Positions 9,997 to 19,119 of a DNA stretch of 64,000 bases are shown in pieces. Within the stretch, counting starts at the first letter, position 1. Each line of letters starts with the position of its first letter. Source of the stretch: Lachnospiraceae bacterium (GTDB taxonomy: Bacteria; Bacillota; Clostridia; Lachnospirales; Lachnospiraceae); NCBI GenBank assembly GCA_017624835.1, contig JAGAMG010000001.1, forward strand, positions 1-64,000. The letters run 5' to 3'. The position numbers were made by a program, and so were the translations under genes. The notes beneath the pieces were generated by a model that had not been told where the DNA came from, searched no databases, and worked only from the letters and a program-made list of their open reading frames with translations.

Positions 9997-11086
9997 TTAC
10001 TTCGCCCTAAGTTCTTCATTTGCCTTTTCCACTTTCATTTTGGAAAGTACAAAGGTAATTAATAAAGTGATAATCACAGGTGCCCACAAATACATAAAAT
10101 TAAGCATACTCATACAGGAACTGCTCTGAACAGTAACCATACCGTCAAATCCACTGGCATCCAAAAGCCAACCGGTAATCGCGGTTCCAAGTCCGCCTCC
10201 CAGCTTGACTCCCAAAGAAGTACAGGAATACATGGTTCCGTCCACTCTTTTATTCTTTGTCAAATAGGTATATTCCGAACAGGATGCAATTACTGCATTC
10301 ATATCTCCCTGCCAGGGTCCCATTCCAAATGCTGCCACAGCAGTAAACAACAACATATCATCAAATAGTATTTATTGGATAATAACAGCTTAGCAGCTTC
10401 TACAAGTCCGTATTTTTCTTCCCCCGCTTTGGCAGGTTCACCCTCTGCCAATTCCTCCTCTGCAAGCTCCTTTACAGACAAAACTGATATCGTATTTACG
10501 ACTAGTCCTATTATCGCATAGATAATTGCAATATTTCTCCATCCTTCTGCCCCACCGCCAAGTGCCGAAACCGCTCCGACAGTAATAGACTGAATCAACA
10601 AACTGGTAGAAAAAGCAAAGATAAAACGGTAAGCCCCCATCTGCACTCGTTCCTTACTATTTTTAGTAACCAACGCCGTTAGAGCAGAGTAAGCAATATT
10701 ATTGGCAGTATAGAACACCGCATTTAATAAAGTATAAGCAATAAAAAACCATGCATATTGTGCAACCTTTCCCATATTAACAGGAATCGCAAAGATGGCA
10801 GCCAGCGTAATGGCACATCCTATGTATCCCCACAGCATCCAGGGTCTTGCCTTCCCCATTTTACTTTTGGTCTTGTCAATCATAGAACCAAAGAAAATAT
10901 CTGTCACACCATCAAAGAGCTTGGAAATTGCAATCAGAGTACCAACGATACCTGAATTTAATCCCACTGTGTTTGTCAGGTATATCATTACAAAGGACGA
11001 TAAAAATGCTTATACCACATTTCCCGCCACATCACCGGAACCATACCCAACCTTGTTATACCATTTTAAATGCTTTTTTCACCCAT
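9997..11086 (-). pseudogene. Decayed GPH-family sugar:cation symporter
   Basis: Remnant of a MelB/XylP-like glycoside-pentoside-hexuronide symporter. A good ribosome site (AAGGAGAG) precedes an ATG at 11084-11086, but an extra A in TTTAAAATGG shifts the frame after a few codons. Further on an in-frame TAA replaces what looks like a Tyr codon after GDVAGNVV. The middle reads well from about 10988 to 10360 (LFDGVTDIFFGSMIDKTKSK). Then a deletion of roughly 95 codons plus a frame change joins it to the C-terminal piece, 10356 to 9997, with the family motif KRVDGTMYS. Four independent lesions argue for real decay rather than sequencing error. The divergent AraC gene was probably its regulator. 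Confidence 0.92.
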
Positions 11087-11227
11087 AAAAATCTCTCCTT
11101 CACCGAAACATGCATTATTTTTTAGTTTTGAAACAATTTGAGATTATCATGATTTTCTCTTTACGCGCACTTCAAGTCTATATGCACAATTATAAGACTT
11201 TGCAGCATTGCATGTCTATAAACTGCA

Positions 11228-11257
11228 TTGGACAAAACATGCACAAAATGATACAAT
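11228..11257 (+). promoter_or_regulatory. Promoter of the plus-strand AraC gene
   Basis: TTGGAC and TACAAT separated by 18 bases, about 45 bases ahead of the AraC start, in the divergent gap shared with the dead symporter. Confidence 0.55.
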
Positions 11258-11304
11258 CAATTTATAACCAGAAAGTTTCCCATTTTTAAGGATGTGATTA
11301 CCGT

Positions 11305-12168
11305 ATGTATACCAATACCGCATATTTAAATAATTCTCTAATTGATTTTAAGGATAAAAGCCGTCCTCTGATTGTAACCAGTTGCGGTAAGTATCAAATT
11401 TTTACCAAAGAAAAGCTGCCCACCTACAGACCTCGCGGAAGGATTGATTTTCAGCTTCTATATATTGCTTCCGGAAAGGGACGATTTTATTTTAAAGAAG
11501 ATAAGGAAACTATTGTTTCTGCCGGACATATGGTTCTTTACTGTCCACGAGAAATGCAAAAGTATGTTTACTATGCAGAAGATCAGACAGAAGTATATTG
11601 GGTTCATTTTACGGGCAGTAACGTAAAGAACATTTTGAAAAAGCATTCTCTGCTACCGGACAACCACATCCTCTACAGTGGCACATTTCCCGAATATCAG
11701 CAAATTTTTCAACAAATGATACAGGAACTTCAATTGGGGAAGGCAGATTTTGAAAATTATCTTTCCCTCCTTTTATATCAATTATTTATTATAACCGGCA
11801 GACATCAGACTGAACCGAAAACCATCTCAAATGCAGTTCAAAAGGATATCGACTATGCAATACGTTACTTTAATGAAAATTATTATAAGAATATAAATAT
11901 TGATGAATTTGCCGCCTCACTAAACATGAGTACCTGCTGGTTTATCCGCAATTTTAAGCAGTGTAATCAAATCACTCCCATGGCATATATTTTAAATATC
12001 CGTATTGCCAATGCTCAGAATTTGTTAGAAACCACTTCTTACAATGTAAGCGAAATTGCTTCCATTATTGGTTATGACAACGCGCTATACTTCAGCAGAC
12101 TTTTTAAAAAACAAACGGGACTTTCACCCTCCCAATACCGAAAAAAATATTCGATTGGCACTCATTAA
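11305..12168 (+). CDS. AraC-family transcriptional regulator
   Basis: The only protein gene I support on the plus strand. 287 residues: an N-terminal AraC ligand-binding cupin (residues about 40-120, with GRIDFQLLYIASGKGRFYF) and a C-terminal pair of helix-turn-helix motifs with the signature YDNALYFSRLFKKQTGLSP. It is divergent from the symporter pseudogene, the usual layout for a regulator and its target, so it probably once controlled uptake of a sugar or glycoside. The reading frame is intact, so the regulator has outlived its neighbour or controls other genes. GGATGTG precedes the ATG. Confidence 0.93.
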   Translation: MYTNTAYLNNSLIDFKDKSRPLIVTSCGKYQIFTKEKLPTYRPRGRIDFQLLYIASGKGRFYFKEDKETIVSAGHMVLYCPREMQKYVYYAEDQTEVYWVHFTGSNVKNILKKHSLLPDNHILYSGTFPEYQQIFQQMIQELQLGKADFENYLSLLLYQLFIITGRHQTEPKTISNAVQKDIDYAIRYFNENYYKNINIDEFAASLNMSTCWFIRNFKQCNQITPMAYILNIRIANAQNLLETTSYNVSEIASIIGYDNALYFSRLFKKQTGLSPSQYRKKYSIGTH

Positions 12169-12216
12169 AAAAGACATCCGCCCACTTTTGTCTCATTTGT
12201 GGGTTGATGTCTTTTT
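12167..12216. terminator. Bidirectional terminator between convergent genes
   Basis: GACATC and GATGTC with an inner CCCAC/GTGGG stem, flanked by an A run on the left and a T run on the right, so it can end both the plus-strand AraC gene and the minus-strand SGNH hydrolase gene. Confidence 0.85.
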
Positions 12217-12226
12217 CACTCACTAC

Positions 12227-12958
12227 TTATAGGCTTCTCAGCCAATTTTCAATAAAGGTACTTTCATATTCATGTGCCTTTACATTGGGATGCTTATTTT
12301 TCTCACAGACAATAAACTGCTCCATGCGAAGTTTAATCGCCTTTTCACAAACCTCTGTCTTTTCCTCCACCCTATGCATCATGGGCACCTGATAATCCCC
12401 TGCCACATCCAAATAGGGAATTGCCCATTTTCTTGCCACTCTGCGAATGGCTTCTGTATGAGGGAAAGCACAGCCGTTGGTTACAATAATTCCGATTTTT
12501 GCATAGGGATGATTGGTAATCAGATATTCCAATACAAGATTCCACGCCCCGTAAAAAGTGGTATTTACCGTATCGTCAATCTTGCCGATAGGAGCATCCT
12601 GATGTCTTTCATCATCGTTAATGCCAAAGCATAAGGTAATATAATCTGCATTCTTGGGAATCTGCTTATATCTTTCAATGGAAAAGCTGTCCTGTCTGGT
12701 TCCCAGATTGGTCATGGTAGAACCACACTTTGCCTCATTGATGATTTCCATATGATTTCTTCTGCCGATAAAGAAGGGATATACCTTGTTTTTTCCGGCA
12801 TATAAGCCCTCTGTAAAGGTAAGGTCTGCGTCCGTGGAATCCGTAAAATCACCTTCTGTAAAGCTATCACCACAGGCAACCCATTTCTTGCCCCATAAAA
12901 CATTTGCCTGCTGTAACTCTTCTACCATTTTTGTTAATTCTTCCATTGTATAACCCAT
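12227..12958 (-). CDS. SGNH/GDSL-family hydrolase
   Basis: A cytosolic esterase-like protein of about 243 residues with no signal peptide. Block I with the nucleophile serine is GDSFTEG, block III is CFGINDDE with the conserved Asn, and a late His lies in KHPNVKAHE. The Gly of block II may be in KCGSTMTN. Substrate unknown; candidates are acetylated sugars or lipids. The start at 12958 has GGGAGG at good spacing. It has its own promoter at 13001-13029 and is monocistronic, ended by the bidirectional terminator. Confidence 0.85.
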   Translation of the reverse strand: MGYTMEELTKMVEELQQANVLWGKKWVACGDSFTEGDFTDSTDADLTFTEGLYAGKNKVYPFFIGRRNHMEIINEAKCGSTMTNLGTRQDSFSIERYKQIPKNADYITLCFGINDDERHQDAPIGKIDDTVNTTFYGAWNLVLEYLITNHPYAKIGIIVTNGCAFPHTEAIRRVARKWAIPYLDVAGDYQVPMMHRVEEKTEVCEKAIKLRMEQFIVCEKNKHPNVKAHEYESTFIENWLRSL

Positions 12959-13000
12959 TTCTGCCTCCCACATTTCGCTTTCGCAATACCATTTGTACCA

Positions 13001-13029
13001 ATTATAGTGCTATTACCACAATAAGTCAA
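13001..13029 (-). promoter_or_regulatory. Promoter of the SGNH hydrolase gene
   Basis: TTGACT, 17 bases, TATAAT on the minus strand. The -35 box touches the stop codon of the antiporter gene upstream. Confidence 0.8.
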
Positions 13030-14322
13030 TTACTCTGCCTTCTTTGCAGCCTCCAACTTATGTTTACGACGATTCTTAACCTCATCACTCATGGGCTTGA
13101 TATCACCTGCTGCCGTTAATGCCATCTTAGTCATAAGAGGACCAAACAACTCGTAAATCAATACAGCAAATAAGGTAATATTACGAATCAGATTACCCTG
13201 CTCTCCCAACTGCATTGCGGTGGTACACATACCTAGTGCCACACCTGCCTGAGGCAGAAGGGTAATACCTAAATATTTGCAAATCTGAGGCGCACACTTG
13301 ATTGCCTTGGCACTGGCATAAGCACCAATATATTTTCCCAAAGAACGGAACAGGATATATACCACACCGATTCCAACAATGGCAATATCAGTAAATACGC
13401 CAAGCTCCAGTTCCGCACCACTAATTACAAAGAACAATGCAAACAAAGGAGAAGTCCACTTATCGGAAGCTCCCATCAAATCCTCTGAAAGCACACAGAT
13501 ATTACAAAATACAGTTCCCAGCATCATACATACCAGCAAGGAGGAAAATCCTACATGTACCGGTCCGATTTCAAATTTTAAGGTGGATAAAGCCACTGTT
13601 AAAAATACAAAGGCAATGGTCATGTTTAAACGATTGGTATTGGAATTGAACAGTTTTTCCAGCTGTGTTAAAAGCCAGCCCATTACTGCGCCCAAAAGTA
13701 AAGAACATACAATTTCTACAATGGGATTAATAATAATAGACACCATATCAATAGTTCCGCTTACCAAAGTCTTAGCAATTCCAAAGGATACTGCAAACAC
13801 AATCAAACCTACTGCATCATCCAATGCAACAATGGGAAGTAACAGCTTGGTTAAAGGACCATTTGCCTTGTACTGTCTTACTACCATCAGGGTTGCAGCC
13901 GGTGCAGTTGCCGTTGCAATAGCACCTAAGGTAATTGCCTGTGCTACGGATAACTTATCCGGCATTGCCATATGTACTGCAAATAATGCTAAATCTACCA
14001 ACAGGGTTGCTGCCAATGCCTGAAAAATACCAATAATCACTGCCTGTTTACCAATTTTCTTCAAATCACTTACGCGGAATTCATTTCCGATAGAAAAAGC
14101 AATGAAGCCAAGGGCAACCTGAGACACAATACTCAGTGCTTCTACCTCTCCCATGGAGACAAAGCCCAAACCTTCAATATGCAAGGCTCCCATACAGTAA
14201 GGTCCTATCAGCACTCCCGCAATCAAATACGCCGTTACCGCCGGCAATTTAAATGGTTTGAATGCTCTGGTCATTAACAGACCTACTAAAAGTGCTATGG
14301 ATACTGACAATAAAATATTCAT
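13030..14322 (-). CDS. Cation:proton antiporter (CPA2, Kef/Nha type)
   Basis: A 430-residue membrane protein with about 12-13 hydrophobic segments and no C-terminal TrkA domain. The N-terminal half shows PAVTAYLIAGVLIGPYCMG and the Na+/H+ exchanger region ALDDAVGLIVF, whose paired Asp residues match the ion-binding site of the CPA2 superfamily. It probably exchanges Na+ or K+ for H+ across the cytoplasmic membrane. The C terminus is short, basic and cytosolic. It has its own promoter (14386-14414) and GAAGGAAT before the start. Confidence 0.9.
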   Translation of the reverse strand: MNILLSVSIALLVGLLMTRAFKPFKLPAVTAYLIAGVLIGPYCMGALHIEGLGFVSMGEVEALSIVSQVALGFIAFSIGNEFRVSDLKKIGKQAVIIGIFQALAATLLVDLALFAVHMAMPDKLSVAQAITLGAIATATAPAATLMVVRQYKANGPLTKLLLPIVALDDAVGLIVFAVSFGIAKTLVSGTIDMVSIIINPIVEIVCSLLLGAVMGWLLTQLEKLFNSNTNRLNMTIAFVFLTVALSTLKFEIGPVHVGFSSLLVCMMLGTVFCNICVLSEDLMGASDKWTSPLFALFFVISGAELELGVFTDIAIVGIGVVYILFRSLGKYIGAYASAKAIKCAPQICKYLGITLLPQAGVALGMCTTAMQLGEQGNLIRNITLFAVLIYELFGPLMTKMALTAAGDIKPMSDEVKNRRKHKLEAAKKAE

Positions 14323-14385
14323 AATTCATTCCTTCTTTCAAGTTACATTTTGTTTATACTTTTTTAATAAATCCATGCGGGGTAC

Positions 14386-14414
14386 ATGATACACCCATTT
14401 TCCCACTAATTCAA
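14386..14414 (-). promoter_or_regulatory. Promoter of the antiporter gene
   Basis: TTGAAT, 17 bases, TATCAT on the minus strand, about 60 bases ahead of the start codon. Confidence 0.6.
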
Positions 14415-14487
14415 GAGTAAAAATATACAGTGTTTTAGGGAATATTAGGTGTTGTAGAAAAAATTTCAACAATTTTGAAAAAAACTA

Positions 14488-14516
14488 TTGCATTTTTCTT
14501 AAAAAGCTGATAGAAT
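14488..14516 (+). promoter_or_regulatory. Promoter of tRNA-Pro
   Basis: TTGCAT, 17 bases, TAGAAT, ending 12 bases before the tRNA. Confidence 0.7.
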
Positions 14517-14528
14517 ACATTTTGTCAA

Positions 14529-14603
14529 CGGGGTGTGGCTCAGCTTGGTTAGAGCGCCGTCTTAGGGAGGCGGAGGTCGCGAGTTCGAATCCCGCCACTC
14601 CGA
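14529..14603 (+). tRNA. tRNA-Pro (anticodon AGG)
   Basis: A full cloverleaf can be folded: acceptor CGGGGTG with CACTCCG, D arm around GCTCAGCTTGGTTAGAGC, anticodon stem CCGTC/GGCGG with loop TTAGGGA giving anticodon AGG, and a TTCGAAT T-loop. The C1-G72 first pair is typical of bacterial tRNA-Pro. A34 would need conversion to inosine to read several CCN codons. CCA is not encoded. No integrase or att-like repeat lies next to it. Confidence 0.93.
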
Positions 14604-14605
14604 TA

Positions 14606-14640
14606 CAAGGTTCAATGCTTAATGCTTTGAACCTTTTTTA
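14606..14640 (+). terminator. Terminator of tRNA-Pro
   Basis: AAGGTTCAA pairs with TTTGAACCTT and is followed by a T run, directly after the tRNA. Confidence 0.85.
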
Positions 14641-14700
14641 TTTTGTATGGCTTCCAATCAGCACACTTTTACAAAAACCAGTTCATCATTTCTATACATA

Positions 14701-14734
14701 AAAAACAGCAGCCCATCCTCAAGCTGCTGTTTTT
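14701..14734 (-). terminator. Terminator of the pepD-to-beta-galactosidase run
   Basis: AAAAACAGCAGC pairs with GCTGCTGTTTTT around a 10-base loop. T runs exist on both sides, so it may work in both directions. Confidence 0.85.
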
Positions 14735-14739
14735 GTTAT

Positions 14740-17700
14740 CTAAATTCCTTTAAAATAAAAAGTAAATTCTTTTTTCTTACTTACATCCAACAAATATTCC
14801 TCATGAGTTCTGGACCCCCAGCTATCATCACCGCCCACGCCCATCTGCTCCGATGCAGCGCGAATTACAGTATAATGCACAGGGGGAAGTTCATAGGGAT
14901 GCATCGCATTCTCCATTTCATGAGGTGTATAGGGAAGTGCTGAGAAATGCATCCTATCTCCTACAAACAAAAGTCCTCGTCCCTGCAAATCCGTTACCTT
15001 TGCATAACGCACTTCTGTTTTATTGCCACACTCCTGGGGCACAATGTAGCGAGCCACATTATCTGCCACACGATTTCGATAAATGCCCAGCTTGGCACCT
15101 TGCATTTTGTCCAGATAGGTCTCCTCAGGACCATTACCATACCATTCCAAATGGTCATAGTCCGCATCCAGCTTTAACATGACACCAAACTCCGGCATAT
15201 CTCCCAATTCCTTTACCGGGTCATAGGTAAGGGTTACTGCCACGGTTCCGTCCCCATATACCTTATAGCTTAACCGGCAGGTAGAGGCAGGCGTGGTAGG
15301 CATCTGGTACTGATAGGTAATCACTGCACAGCCATCCACTTCCTTTACCACAGGATTTTCCTTAGGTCCGCCGTGATGGGTCAGATACATGCTTGCCAGC
15401 TTCCACTGACCGTAACGATTCATCATATCATTACCACAGTCATTATCAATGGGGGCACGCCAGAAATTAGGCTTGGGAATGCTCTTTAACATTTCCTTTC
15501 CACCATAACGATAGGAAACCATGCCTCCAAAATTATAGGAAAACAATGCGTCAAAGTTTTCACCCTTTACTCCAAAGTTCAGCTTACCATATACCACCTT
15601 TATAGGCTTTTTCACTGCAATGGGTCTGTCAGCTATCAAAGCTGTAGCAGCCTCATCTGCAACCTTGGTAAATACCTTCTGACCAAATGCCACCTCATGT
15701 CCTGCCCTTGCCCAAGGAGTATCCTGTTTCAAGCGGAAGGATACGGTAACAGCATATTCCCCGGACTCTTTCGGAAGCTGTACCGGCGAGGGTAACGTAA
15801 CTGTACTCAAAGGCTCCACATCCGTCATCCATAGCATTTCCCAAATCAGTTTCCCCTCTTTTTCCACCAAAACCATACAATCAAAGTCGCTGGTATCTAC
15901 AAAAAGATTTTTATTGGTAATCTTGATTTCTTCCTCCGAAATTTCCACACTGATATTTTGGTAATTATATTTTACCTCCTGCATCTTAGGAGAAGGTGTT
16001 CTGTCCCCACCATATACAATACCGTTGGCACTGAAATTAAAGTCCGTGGGACGCTCACCACAGTCTCCGCCATAGGCTTGGAATTCCTGCCCATAGCGAT
16101 TCTTTCTGGTAAGGGTCTGATCCACATAATCCCAGATAAAGCCACCTTGATACAGGGGCTCCGTATCCGTTAAATCCGTATATTTGTGCATGGCACCACA
16201 GGAATTTCCCATGGCATGATTATATTCACAACAGATAAATGGCTTACTTCTGTCCTTTTGTAACCACTCTGCAATCTTTGCAGCGGGAGTATACATCTGG
16301 CTCTCCATATCGCTGGTATCCGGACAGCGTCTGTCATTAAAGACCCCCTCATAATGCACCAGTCTGCCGGGGTCAACCAAGCGGAAGAACTGAGACATAT
16401 CATAAATATTGGTGCCACCATAGGATTCATTTCCACAGGACCAAATTAAAACTGCGGGATGGTTCTTGTCACGCTGATACATGGAATTGGCACGGTCTAA
16501 CAGCACAGCATTCCACTCAGGCTTATTTCCCGGTACTACCGTATCAATATCCGCAATCTTTCTGGCAACAGGATCCCAGGAACCATGGGACTCCAGATTA
16601 CACTCATCAATTAAGTAAAGTCCCAACTCATCGCACAAGCCATATAACCTGGAATCATCGGGATAATGACAAGTACGAATGGCATTGATATTGTGCTGCT
16701 TCATGGTAATCAAATCACGGCGCAGCTCCTCCTCTCTTACTACACGACCGGAAATGGAGCTAAACTCATGCCGATTCACACCTTTAAATACAATACGCTT
16801 TCCGTTCAGCTTCATGATAGCATCCTGAAGTTCAAAGCGACGGAAGCCTACCATCTGAGGGATAACCTCCTGTACTCTTCCATCCTCATCCATAACCGTA
16901 ATCATCAGCTTATATAGATTGGGCTGCTCCGCGCTCCACAGAGCAGGTTTCTCCACAGGAAGTACCAAATGGCACTTTTCTTCCAGATTAGCTGTAACGT
17001 TACCTACTTCCTCACGGTTCTTTACCATATTAAAAGTATTCACATAGAAATTGTCTTCTGTATAATGACCATACTTCTCTTCTCGATATAAAGTAACAGC
17101 TACCTTACCTGCCGCAGTAGCCTCCAAATCCAACACCAATTCTGCACTGTCAAAGGAATCATTTAACAGGGTCTGTACCTTCACGTCACGGATATGTACC
17201 TTAGGTATGGTATAGAGATAAACATCCCTGAAAATACCTGAGAAACGGAAGAAATCCTGATCCTCACACCAGCTGCTGGAGCACCACTTAAATACACACA
17301 ATGCCAGCTTATTTTCCCCTTCTTTTACATACGGAGTCAGGTCAAATTCAGAGGGTGTAAAGCTATCCTCGCTATATCCCACAAAGCTGCCGTTCATCCA
17401 TAATGCAAAGGCACTTTCCACACCCTGGAAGGAAATGTAAAGTGGCATTCCCTGCATAGCTTCCGGTACCGTAAAATATTTCACATACTGTGCCACAGGA
17501 TTAAATTCCTCCGGGATTTGTCCCGGTTCAATCTGCTCCCTGCCATCCCAGGGATATTGCACATTAGCATACTGAGGAATATCATAGCCCTCCATCTGAA
17601 TATGAGCAGGCACACGAATCTCCGTCCAGCTCTTACAATTGTAATCCATTCCTTCAAAGCCCTTTATGGAAACCGCATAATTAGGTGCATAAGAAAACTT

Positions 17701-17850
17701 CCACAGTCCATTCAGGCTGTAACGAAATGTATTATCCCCTCTCTCTGCTGCATCAGCACTTGCAAAATACACATGGTCTGAATGAGCCGGCAATCTGTTC
17801 TCCTGAAAATATTCCGGATTCTTTACCAAATCATAATTAAAGCTTTTCAT
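14740..17850 (-). CDS. Beta-galactosidase, glycoside hydrolase family 2 (LacZ-like)
   Basis: Hydrolyses terminal beta-galactosides such as lactose; about 1036 residues, close to E. coli LacZ (1024), cytosolic with no signal peptide. Order: jelly-roll sugar-binding domain, immunoglobulin-like domain, TIM barrel, a second Ig domain and a C-terminal beta-sandwich (Bgal small chain). Acid/base Glu is in WSCGNESYGG and the nucleophile Glu in FICCEYNHAMGNS. The start at 17850 overlaps the end of the AI-2E permease gene by 14 bases and has AAGGAGG at ideal spacing; an upstream in-frame start would read a basic non-family stretch. No lactose permease is adjacent, so the substrate must enter by a transporter elsewhere. 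Confidence 0.96.
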   Translation of the reverse strand: MKSFNYDLVKNPEYFQENRLPAHSDHVYFASADAAERGDNTFRYSLNGLWKFSYAPNYAVSIKGFEGMDYNCKSWTEIRVPAHIQMEGYDIPQYANVQYPWDGREQIEPGQIPEEFNPVAQYVKYFTVPEAMQGMPLYISFQGVESAFALWMNGSFVGYSEDSFTPSEFDLTPYVKEGENKLALCVFKWCSSSWCEDQDFFRFSGIFRDVYLYTIPKVHIRDVKVQTLLNDSFDSAELVLDLEATAAGKVAVTLYREEKYGHYTEDNFYVNTFNMVKNREEVGNVTANLEEKCHLVLPVEKPALWSAEQPNLYKLMITVMDEDGRVQEVIPQMVGFRRFELQDAIMKLNGKRIVFKGVNRHEFSSISGRVVREEELRRDLITMKQHNINAIRTCHYPDDSRLYGLCDELGLYLIDECNLESHGSWDPVARKIADIDTVVPGNKPEWNAVLLDRANSMYQRDKNHPAVLIWSCGNESYGGTNIYDMSQFFRLVDPGRLVHYEGVFNDRRCPDTSDMESQMYTPAAKIAEWLQKDRSKPFICCEYNHAMGNSCGAMHKYTDLTDTEPLYQGGFIWDYVDQTLTRKNRYGQEFQAYGGDCGERPTDFNFSANGIVYGGDRTPSPKMQEVKYNYQNISVEISEEEIKITNKNLFVDTSDFDCMVLVEKEGKLIWEMLWMTDVEPLSTVTLPSPVQLPKESGEYAVTVSFRLKQDTPWARAGHEVAFGQKVFTKVADEAATALIADRPIAVKKPIKVVYGKLNFGVKGENFDALFSYNFGGMVSYRYGGKEMLKSIPKPNFWRAPIDNDCGNDMMNRYGQWKLASMYLTHHGGPKENPVVKEVDGCAVITYQYQMPTTPASTCRLSYKVYGDGTVAVTLTYDPVKELGDMPEFGVMLKLDADYDHLEWYGNGPEETYLDKMQGAKLGIYRNRVADNVARYIVPQECGNKTEVRYAKVTDLQGRGLLFVGDRMHFSALPYTPHEMENAMHPYELPPVHYTVIRAASEQMGVGGDDSWGSRTHEEYLLDVSKKKEFTFYFKGI

Positions 17851-19069
17851 TTTCATCCTCCTTGGAGTCTTCCTCTTCTGCACTTTCCTGCTCCTCTTCC
17901 TCTTCCTGCACCTTATTTTCCTGCCGCACCTGACATTTCTTTGCATTTCTGGCATTCACATTTTCCCGAAGCAGGGTATAAAAAGTAGCCAAAAGCGGAA
18001 TAAAGAACAGCATTCCCACTACACCAAAGAGACTACCACCCAAGCTCACTGCCATCAACACCCAAATTGCAGGCAATCCCACGGAATTGCCTACCACCTT
18101 GGGATAAATCAAATTTCCTTCCACCTGCTGCAATACCAAAAACAGTACCACAAACCATAAAGCCAGAATAGGATTTTCAATTAAAATCAGAAAGGCTCCC
18201 ACTGCACAGCCTATAAACGCTCCCACAATCGGAATCAGGGCTGTAAAGGCAATTAACACACCTACCATAAACGCATAGGGCATACGGAATATGGACATAG
18301 TAATAATAAACATGGTTCCCAAAATCACAGCCTCCAGGCACTGTCCTGTAATAAAGCTGCTGAAATTTTTGTGAAGCAGGGCTAAAACCTTTAAAATGCT
18401 ACCGGCTTTTTTTTCTGAAAAGTAAGCACTGATAATACGTCTTCCCTGATCTCCCAAGGCTTCCTTCTGACTTAGGATATACAATGCAAAAATAAAGGCT
18501 ATTACTACCTCAACCGTTCCACCGATAATACTTCCTGCCACAGAAAAAGTGGAGGTCAACATACTTCCCACACCATTTTTCAGAAAGTTTACCGCAGAAT
18601 CCATAATGGAATCCCAATTGATTTCTAAACTTTCCAATGCAATAATCTGCTCTTCAATCTCCGGATATTCCACAGAAAGCGCCTCCAGCCTGATGACAAC
18701 CTCATCCAAAAAAGCCGGAATCTTATTCCCCAACACGGTTACTGTTTTTGAAATCTGAGGAACTACCGTAGCAATTACCAAAACAATAATTAACACTACC
18801 ACTACAATGGCAAACAGCATACTAATAGGACGCTTTACCTTTTCTGCAAGCTTTCCCTTCCATTTTCCCAACAGCTTCTCCTCTATCATTCTCATAGGAA
18901 GATTTAATACAAAAGCAATGGCACCACCGATAATAAAAGGTCTTACCATCTCAATGGTCATTACCAGCCCATTCATTACCGACTTACTGTATACCACTAG
19001 CAATACCAAAAAAGCGGCAAATACCATTAATCCACATATTTGTTTTATCTTATTCTTACTAAAACCCAT
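17837..19069 (-). CDS. AI-2E family permease (UPF0118)
   Basis: A 410-residue membrane protein with about 8 hydrophobic helices and the family core LIPIVGAFIGCAVGAFLILI. The family includes TqsA-type exporters and Na+/H+ antiporters; which role applies is not visible. The C terminus after residue 380 is an unusual acidic tail, almost all Glu, Asp, Ser and Lys, whose codons overlap the start of the beta-galactosidase gene. It follows ltaE by about 50 bases, and the overlap downstream suggests translational coupling. Confidence 0.92.
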   Translation of the reverse strand: MGFSKNKIKQICGLMVFAAFLVLLVVYSKSVMNGLVMTIEMVRPFIIGGAIAFVLNLPMRMIEEKLLGKWKGKLAEKVKRPISMLFAIVVVVLIIVLVIATVVPQISKTVTVLGNKIPAFLDEVVIRLEALSVEYPEIEEQIIALESLEINWDSIMDSAVNFLKNGVGSMLTSTFSVAGSIIGGTVEVVIAFIFALYILSQKEALGDQGRRIISAYFSEKKAGSILKVLALLHKNFSSFITGQCLEAVILGTMFIITMSIFRMPYAFMVGVLIAFTALIPIVGAFIGCAVGAFLILIENPILALWFVVLFLVLQQVEGNLIYPKVVGNSVGLPAIWVLMAVSLGGSLFGVVGMLFFIPLLATFYTLLRENVNARNAKKCQVRQENKVQEEEEEQESAEEEDSKEDENEKL

Positions 19070-19119
19070 AGCTTCCTCATTTCTTTTATTTTACCTACAG
19101 CCTGTTTCCGCTGCCCATC

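Noticed and set aside
13379-14023. Plus-strand frame of 214 codons inside the antiporter gene
   Set aside because: Antisense shadow of a membrane protein gene, without a ribosome site or recognisable domain.
14529-14603. tRNA-Pro as an attachment site for a mobile element
   Set aside because: No integrase gene and no repeat of the tRNA 3' end was found nearby.
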